From: Streptomyces sp. DH41
Lineage (GTDB): Bacteria > Actinomycetota > Actinomycetes > Streptomycetales > Streptomycetaceae
Reading direction: 5' to 3'
Assembly: GCF_029813785.1 (NCBI RefSeq)
Contig: NZ_JARVKY010000001.1
Coordinates: 496,001 to 560,000, forward strand
DNA: 64,000 bases
Shown: one piece after another, positions 59,301 to 64,000 of the stretch
How positions within the stretch are numbered: the first letter of the stretch is position 1
How the letters are laid out: every line of letters starts with the position of its first letter
Notes under the pieces: model-generated
The model's database searches: none
Told to the model about the DNA's origin: nothing
The model's input: the letters and a program-made list of their open reading frames with translations, nothing else
Program-made: the position numbers and the translations under genes

Positions 59301-61091
59301 CGGTGCACGGAACTGGAGGAGGTCACACGTACCCCCAACGGCACGCACGCCTCTCCCCTGGACTCCGTACGCCAGGACAACACGGTCAAGGTCCGTGTGC
59401 CGCAGGAGCCCGAGCCGATGCTGCGGCTGATCGACCGCGAGCTCGGCCTCGGTCTTGGCGCGGCCGGCTGCCGCGCGGTGCTGGAGCAGCAGGACCGCAT
59501 GGTCAAGGACAGCGCCCTGAAGGCGGCACAGAAGGCCGTGCGCGATGCCGAGGACGTCGTGGCCCAGCTCGAACTACTGATCGGTGCCGAGGCGCTCAGG
59601 GCCGGCCTGCCAGAGGGGCTGATGGACGCCGAGCTGCAGGCCACCGGCGGCGTGGAGCCGTCCGGGCGACGCATCGCGCAGATGGCGTTCAACGCGCACG
59701 GCGACGGGGTGCTCCAGCAGCACGCCCGGGACATTCAGGCCCGCTTCCCCAACGCACCTGTGGGGTACGGAGGTTCGTCGTCCGCCATCGCGTTCGTCTC
59801 CGATCTGCGCCTGCCTGTGACGTTCGCCGGTTCCAGGACTCCCTCACCGCCTCCCTTCGAGACGGTCGAAGGGCCTCGGGACTTCCCCAGGCTGCACGAC
59901 TACCAGGAGGACCTGGTACGGAACATCTCCACTCTGCTCGACCGACTCGCCCCGCAGCGCGGCATGCTGTCCCTGCCCACGGGCGCGGGCAAGACACGGG
60001 TCACAGCCGAGGCAGTGATCCGGTGGGTGAAGCGGGTCGGCGATCTCAAGGGCCCCCTGCTGTGGATCGCGCAGACCGAGGAACTGTGCGAACAAGCGGT
60101 GCAGAGCTGGAAGTTCGTCTGGGGAAAGGTCGGCGCCGAGCGACCGCTGACCATCAGCCGGCTGTGGGGCGGCAACGAGGTCGGCAACGTCGTCGACCAC
60201 CCCCACCTGGTGGTCGCCACGGACGCGAAACTGGAGCGGTGCCTGAGCACCGACCAGTACGCGTGGCTGCGTGATCCCGCCCTGGTGATCGTGGACGAGG
60301 CGCACACCGCGATCTCCAAGCGGTACACGGAGATCCTCGGCCTGATGGGCCTGACCCAGTACGAGACGCAACGGCATCTGCTCGGCCTGACCGCCACCCC
60401 GTTCCGCAACACCAACGAGGACGAGACCCGCCGGCTGATCACCCGCTTCGGCAACCGGCGGCTCGACGAGGGCGTGTTCCCCTCCGGCGACCCGTACCGC
60501 GACCTGCAGGAGTGGGGCATGCTCGCCCAGGTCGAGCACCGCACGCTCACGGGTGGCCGGATCGAACTGAGCCAGGACGAGAAGACCCACGCCGATCGCA
60601 TGGCGATGCTGTCCCGCGCCGCCGAGCAACGCCTCGCCGACGACCACGAGCGAAGTCTGCGCATCGTCGAATCGGTGGCCGCACTGCCGCCGGACTGGCC
60701 GATCCTGCTCTTCGCGACCTCCGTCGACCACGCCAAGTATCTCGCGGCCATGCTCAACGACCGAGGTGTCCGGTCCGCCGCCGTGGACTCGACGACCAGT
60801 GCGCAGGACCGTCGGACGCGGATCGAGAATTTCAGGAACGGCCGCATCCGTGTGCTCACCAACTACGGTGTTCTCACCCAGGGGTTCGACGCACCAGCGA
60901 CCCGGGCCGTGGTCGTGGCCCGACCGGTCTACAGCACCAACGTGTACCAGCAGATGATCGGTCGCGGCCTGCGTGGCCCCAGGAACGGCGGCAAGGACAC
61001 CTGCCTGATCCTGAACGTCGACGACAACATCGCCAACTTCGACACCGCGCTGGCCTTCACCCAGTTCGAGCACCTCTGGAGCCGTACGTGA
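56325..61091 (+). CDS. giant GHKL (sacsin-type) ATPase fused to a DEAH superfamily 2 helicase (1588 aa)
   Basis: N-terminal Hsp90-like ATPase resembling sacsin N-termini: N box LFELVQNAADEI (Asn56), YCANEGSPVTPEG (80-92), and IGRFGVGVKSVL (108-119). A long region of about 1000 residues without known motif follows. The C-terminal 400 residues are an SF2 helicase: Walker A SLPTGAGKTRVTAE (about 1217-1230), DEAH at 1324-1327 (VIVDEAHTAISK), GLTATPFRNT, motif V NYGVLTQGFDAPATRAVVVA and motif VI QQMIGRGLRGPRNGG. GTG 56325 has AGGAG 10 nt upstream. The stop overlaps the UvrD start (GTGA). Likely the DNA-translocating core of a defence complex. Confidence 0.88.
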   Translation: MSSSSSAVIETVLEQSSRVLQTYAVDPGLVAEHANGERRITQGGYGDRQLFELVQNAADEIANEPGGRIHVVLTETHLYCANEGSPVTPEGAETILRMSMSKKRGGQIGRFGVGVKSVLVVTDAPEFFSRTGSFGFDRAWTYEQIKAVPGVTERYGPEFDAPVLRMARTLDMPAERACDPVLDKLLAWATTVVRLPLLPKADDRLGKDMHGNRGKDHGEPREEFPVGFQLFSPHVAEVVLEDHRPRPILRRTLTGQQAGDLHTVTEERTGKALSTEHWRVFTTTHEPGTAARADAGELHNRVALDLSWAVPALERDSESGLYVSPRSRGRGKFWSFFPTKYEMSLSGVLNGAWKTNEDRQNLLDSSPFNQEMIRVSAKLVVDSLPGLAPAEDPAAYLSLLPGRVKESISWADEFLTREIWTRAATNPSLPDQDGVLRVPEQLHVHPRLVKDPKQLTQWLRMWHECPGRPSDWLHPSVEADALRSGKVEHILGAARQERAGVRDWLEALVESGTAEASSVAVRILADMVKKDLPFADEARKARVVLTEEHGLVAPVHGKVFRRAEHQDGLRESTVYVVDELAQDPSLAQALNILGIREADAEGRFASVLDQGFDHYGESDWERFWELFRQAGIRRLGHKVLERVPDPRTTLRVRTVDKRFRSVADCMLPGVVVVAERDPSVAVDMTFHSDDTSFFSLIGLRERPAGGVQPRADEPWFEEYRAAVHASYLRSLDSRAPRPALNRMKVEGAAVGGPLHLFRALSEESRAAFLKALPDDAVVDNWTRQFGAQTGTRQAVTSPIRWMLRKYGRVATSQGIKPLTEAVGPQLAAYRDVLPVADISPEKARKLRLPITVDEVPADRWDALLDEVSRSEDDSFVGATYVMLTRFGADFPEDSLTRCRIGDTWGTRPDDEITLAVGATEYRALRAEQLPALLVPSAEDAELMVEKWGMLRYADVISRETREVPEGDPVLLVELFPALRQRLNSGNRNSRVQRCTELEEVTRTPNGTHASPLDSVRQDNTVKVRVPQEPEPMLRLIDRELGLGLGAAGCRAVLEQQDRMVKDSALKAAQKAVRDAEDVVAQLELLIGAEALRAGLPEGLMDAELQATGGVEPSGRRIAQMAFNAHGDGVLQQHARDIQARFPNAPVGYGGSSSAIAFVSDLRLPVTFAGSRTPSPPPFETVEGPRDFPRLHDYQEDLVRNISTLLDRLAPQRGMLSLPTGAGKTRVTAEAVIRWVKRVGDLKGPLLWIAQTEELCEQAVQSWKFVWGKVGAERPLTISRLWGGNEVGNVVDHPHLVVATDAKLERCLSTDQYAWLRDPALVIVDEAHTAISKRYTEILGLMGLTQYETQRHLLGLTATPFRNTNEDETRRLITRFGNRRLDEGVFPSGDPYRDLQEWGMLAQVEHRTLTGGRIELSQDEKTHADRMAMLSRAAEQRLADDHERSLRIVESVAALPPDWPILLFATSVDHAKYLAAMLNDRGVRSAAVDSTTSAQDRRTRIENFRNGRIRVLTNYGVLTQGFDAPATRAVVVARPVYSTNVYQQMIGRGLRGPRNGGKDTCLILNVDDNIANFDTALAFTQFEHLWSRT

Positions 61092-62992
61092 CCGACGTCT
61101 ACCTCGACAGTCCGCCGCTCACCGCAGAGCAGCGGGCCGTCGTCGAGCAGCCCTGGGACGCGCGGGTCCTGGTCACCGCCGGGGCCGGCGCGGGGAAGAC
61201 GCACACACTGGTGCGTCGGCTCGACGCCCTGTGCGGGCACGAGGACCCGGAGGAGTCCCTGGACGCGGCCGACATCCTGGTACTCACCTTCTCCCGGGCG
61301 GCCGCCCGGGAGTTGCGTGAGCGCATCACCCGGCACGGGGACCGGGCGCGCCGAGTGCGCGCCCAGACCTTCGACGCCTGGGCGTACGGCGTCCTGGTCC
61401 AGGCGTACCCGGACCGGGAGTGGGCCACGACGTCCTTCGACGAGCGGATCAGAGCCGCCACGGAGGCCGTCGAGGAGGGCGTGCTGGAGTCCGGTGACTC
61501 GATCCCGCCGTCCCACGTGGTGATCGACGAGGTGCAGGACCTGCTGGGAGATCGTCGGGAACTGGTGGAGGCGCTGCTCGACCGGTACCAGGACACCTGC
61601 GGTTTCACCGTGGTCGGTGACGCGGCCCAGTCCGTGTACGGCTTCCAGATCGAGGACCCTGCCGAACGCAACGACGAGACCGGTCGGTTCTTCGAGTGGT
61701 TGCGCAGCTCGTACCCCGACGACCTGGTGGAACTGCACCTCACCGAGAACTTCCGGGCCGTCACACCGGAGGCACGCATCGCGCTGTCGCACGGCCCTCG
61801 GCTCCAGCAGGTCCGGGACGCGGACGAGGCCGCCACGCTCTACGAGGAACTGCGCGACCTCCTCGTGGCCCCGGTGAACACACTGGCCGACCTCACCGAC
61901 GAGTACACGCTGCAGGGTCTGCGGGACCTCGACGACACCTGCGCCATCCTCACCCGCGACAACCGACAGGCCCTGGTGGTCTCCCGACTGCTCCACGAGA
62001 ACGGCATCGGACACCGGCTGCGCCGCCCTCTCGAGGAGCGGCCGGTGCCCCACTGGGTGGCCGAGCTGCTGCGCCGTACCGAGGCCACCGGTCTGCCCGA
62101 GGACCGGTTCCGTTCGCTGCTGGAACAGATCCCGCTGGCCCACGAGCCGAACGCGGGTGCCTTGTGGACGGTGCTGCGACGCGCGACCCGCTCGCCCGGG
62201 CGCACCGCACTCGACCTGGACCGGCTGCGCCGCCTGGTCGCCGACGGTCGTTTCCCCGACGAGGCGGCCGACCCGGAGACCGCGCGGATCGTCGTCTCCA
62301 CCGTGCACCGGGCCAAGGGGCTGGAGTTCGACCGGGTGATCGTCCTGACTCCGCCGACTGTCGCCGAACTCCAGAAGCAGCACGGCACGGAGGCGGACCT
62401 TCCCGCTGAGGCCCGCGCCCTGTACGTAGCGATGACCCGTGTCCGACAGGACCTCTATCACGTCCGCTCCCCCGAATTGCCGATCGTCAAGAGGGCGGGG
62501 AACCGCAAGACCGGTCGGCGGTTCGTCGGCGGATGGCGGTCGTACGACAGGTTCGGCGTGGTGGCCGAGGCCGGCGACGTGTGCCGGGACAACCCGCCCG
62601 GGCACGCGGCGGACGCCGTGGCGACCCAGGCCTACCTTTTGCGCGAGGTCGGTCCCGGCCAGGAAGTGCTGCTGCGCAAGCGTCACGATCTTCCGGCGGG
62701 CGAGGCCCAGAGCCCGCCGTACGCCCTGCTGCACCGGGGACGGGAGATAGGCGAGGCGTCGGAGCGGTTCCGGCAGGAGCTGTTCCGGGTGCAGAAGGTG
62801 AGCCGGACCTGGGACCCGTGGTGGCCCGACGAGATCCGCGGCCTGCGGATCGACACCTTGGAGACGGTGACGGGCAGTGTCGCGGCCGGTGCCAACGCCG
62901 GCCTGGGCGACCGAGGTGTGTGGACCGTGCCTCGGATCACCGGCATCGGCATGTTTCGACGGGCTGACAACGAAGAGGAGCAGGGCGCATGA
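61088..62992 (+). CDS. UvrD/Rep-type superfamily 1 helicase (634 aa)
   Basis: SF1 DNA helicase. Motif I VTAGAGAGKTHTLVRRL (about 30-46), motif Ia VLTFSRAAARELRERI, motif II VVIDEVQDLLGD, motif III VVGDAAQSVYGFQ, motif IV LTENFRAVTPEARIA, motif V STVHRAKGLEFDRVIVL and motif VI RALYVAMTRVRQDLYHV. After motif VI comes a 150-residue extension (GRRFVGGWRSYDRFGVVAEA) not usual for small UvrDs. GTG start and ATGA end overlap both neighbours, so three helicase-like proteins are made from one message. Confidence 0.92.
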   Translation: MTDVYLDSPPLTAEQRAVVEQPWDARVLVTAGAGAGKTHTLVRRLDALCGHEDPEESLDAADILVLTFSRAAARELRERITRHGDRARRVRAQTFDAWAYGVLVQAYPDREWATTSFDERIRAATEAVEEGVLESGDSIPPSHVVIDEVQDLLGDRRELVEALLDRYQDTCGFTVVGDAAQSVYGFQIEDPAERNDETGRFFEWLRSSYPDDLVELHLTENFRAVTPEARIALSHGPRLQQVRDADEAATLYEELRDLLVAPVNTLADLTDEYTLQGLRDLDDTCAILTRDNRQALVVSRLLHENGIGHRLRRPLEERPVPHWVAELLRRTEATGLPEDRFRSLLEQIPLAHEPNAGALWTVLRRATRSPGRTALDLDRLRRLVADGRFPDEAADPETARIVVSTVHRAKGLEFDRVIVLTPPTVAELQKQHGTEADLPAEARALYVAMTRVRQDLYHVRSPELPIVKRAGNRKTGRRFVGGWRSYDRFGVVAEAGDVCRDNPPGHAADAVATQAYLLREVGPGQEVLLRKRHDLPAGEAQSPPYALLHRGREIGEASERFRQELFRVQKVSRTWDPWWPDEIRGLRIDTLETVTGSVAAGANAGLGDRGVWTVPRITGIGMFRRADNEEEQGA

Positions 62993-64000
62993 CGCACGTG
63001 GCAGGTCGGCACTCCGAGCACTATCGGGTGCGGGACGAGGAACTCCTCGTGGGACTGCGCAGGGAACTCTTCGGCCCCGCCGAGGAAGCGACACCGGAGG
63101 ACCGGGACGAGGTCCTCGCCGAGGACGCGCCGATCGACCGCTACCTGACGGGCGTGCTGTATCCCCGTGCCTCGCGGGAGCGGAGGTCGGAGAACGCCGC
63201 CGAGCAGGACGGCCTGGACGCGGTGCCTGTCCTCGCCCGGGAGGACGCTGAGGAGTCCGGTGCCGCGCAGGAAGCCGGTGTCTCGGGCGACAAGCGTCCG
63301 TCCTCCATGGGCCTGACCTTCGCGGTCGACCCGGCCATAAGCGAAGAGATCGTGATCTCGACGCGCGCGGCGGTCTACGAGCCCACCGACGCCGACGGCA
63401 ACCCGGTCCCGGCCCGCCGCGCCGAGGCCCGGACCGTCGCGGAGCAGCGGGAGCGGTGGCGGCGCAAGGAGCTCCAGCTCCCCGAGAAGACCGTCGACGT
63501 GACCGCTCCGACCCCGGGCGAGCTGATCGAGCTGGTGCCGGACAAGGCCGCCCTGCACGTCATCGTCCGCCGACCCGATCCGGTCAGCGGCACGGTCACC
63601 GTCACGGTCACGCTGATCAACCGGCAGAAGGTCGGTGAGCGGGATCTCCAGGACGCCTTCGCCCTGTTCCAGTGCGGCTTGGTGGTCTGGGCCGCCGACG
63701 GCACGAGCGCCTTCGTCGAGCGCCCCGCCCCGGCCGCCGCACACGACCCGGAGATCGCCACCAGTCGGCTGCTGCACCGCCACGCCCCGACCTTCGCCAT
63801 CGGCCACGGCTGTGCCGCCGCCTGGGACTGGGTTCCGTCGCCGATCGGCATGACCGACACCCGCAAGGCCGCCGTCCCCGAGGTGCGCAGCGACTTCGTA
63901 CCCAGCGTGGAGGTGTTGCTGACCGACTCCAACCCGGAGATCGACAGCTCGTCACTCTCGATGCTGGGCCTGGCCGAGAAGTCCGACGCCGAGGTGCTGA
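62989..64000 (+). CDS. N-terminal part of a DrmA-like (DISARM) helicase, cut by the window edge
   Basis: The visible 337 residues begin YRVRDEELLVGLRRELFGPA, then IDRYLTGVLYPRAS (52-59 core), a charged linker, and KRPSSMGLTFAVDP (104-111 core). This sequence of LxGP, YLTGxLxP and PSSMGLxF motifs is what I remember from DrmA helicases of DISARM anti-phage systems, whose helicase motors lie further C-terminal, outside this window. ATG 62989 overlaps the UvrD stop (ATGA). Without the motor domain the assignment is provisional. Confidence 0.6.
   Translation, partial: MTHVAGRHSEHYRVRDEELLVGLRRELFGPAEEATPEDRDEVLAEDAPIDRYLTGVLYPRASRERRSENAAEQDGLDAVPVLAREDAEESGAAQEAGVSGDKRPSSMGLTFAVDPAISEEIVISTRAAVYEPTDADGNPVPARRAEARTVAEQRERWRRKELQLPEKTVDVTAPTPGELIELVPDKAALHVIVRRPDPVSGTVTVTVTLINRQKVGERDLQDAFALFQCGLVVWAADGTSAFVERPAPAAAHDPEIATSRLLHRHAPTFAIGHGCAAAWDWVPSPIGMTDTRKAAVPEVRSDFVPSVEVLLTDSNPEIDSSSLSMLGLAEKSDAEVL

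Noticed and set aside
56325..61091. BREX or Wadjet system
   Set aside because: No PglZ, BrxC, PglX or SMC-like JetC protein is recognisable; the visible motifs are GHKL plus DEAH helicase.
1..64000. CRISPR array or insertion sequence
   Set aside because: No regularly spaced direct repeats with unique spacers and no transposase-like frame were seen; the tandem repeats found lack spacers.

Overview
The window is high-GC actinobacterial DNA, almost certainly Streptomyces. Signs are the codon bias, GTG/TTG starts, pervasive ATGA/GTGA overlaps, many Sec and lipoprotein leaders, a cslA-glxA-cslZ cell-wall glycan locus, and operators of the DasR (dre) and CebR types. From memory, the order of the left 26 kb (PAS-GGDEF-EAL protein, secreted M6-like protease, tRNA-Lys, pectate lyase, amino-acid-type ABC transporter, IclR regulator, chitin LPMO, cslA, glxA, GH6) follows the S. 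coelicolor region around SCO2817-SCO2838. I could not check this by search.

Layout. 1-6.3 kb: left-truncated c-di-GMP enzyme (cdgA-like), secreted metalloprotease, tRNA-Lys, two small conserved proteins and a pectate lyase with a LacI-type palindrome upstream. 6.4-6.5 kb: a candidate structured RNA with its own terminator. 6.5-17 kb: a lipoprotein, then a catabolic neighbourhood (two Asp/Glu-racemase paralogues, 2-hydroxyacid dehydrogenase, amidase, DUF3830 protein, ehuBCDA-type importer, IclR regulator). 17-20.7 kb: two more tRNA-Lys(CTT) genes, a chitin LPMO under a dre-like site, an SPFH protein and an NlpC/P60 hydrolase. 20.9-26 kb: cslA-glxA converging on the GH6 gene cslZ. 26-29 kb: class F sortase pair and a HAD hydrolase. 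28.3-35 kb: a 2-aminoethylphosphonate-type uptake and degradation operon with its GntR/HutC regulator. 35-45.3 kb: a LAXTG surface protein, a CebR-box-controlled sugar dehydrogenase with CBM2, ROK regulator with Gfo/Idh/MocA dehydrogenase, F420 oxidoreductase, FAH hydrolase, SEC-C protein and small membrane or regulatory proteins.

45.4-48.7 kb is a scar zone. It holds a decayed SEC-C gene fragment, an SRPBCC gene whose 3' end is duplicated 1.78 kb away, a contractile-injection-effector-like protein lying between the two copies, and a frameshifted secreted-protein remnant.

48.7 kb to the right edge is a defence island. The plus strand carries a Vsr endonuclease, a C5-methyltransferase homologue without the PCQ catalytic cysteine, and a canonical C5-methyltransferase. 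A convergent three-gene unit encodes an XRE-HTH/GHKL ATPase, a 331-aa unknown and a 287-aa unknown. Then a plus-strand, translationally coupled unit encodes a 1588-aa sacsin-type GHKL plus DEAH helicase, a UvrD-type helicase, and a right-truncated protein resembling the N-terminus of the DISARM helicase DrmA. I read this as a DISARM-related but atypical restriction/anti-phage system. It is the strongest candidate for an undescribed system here.
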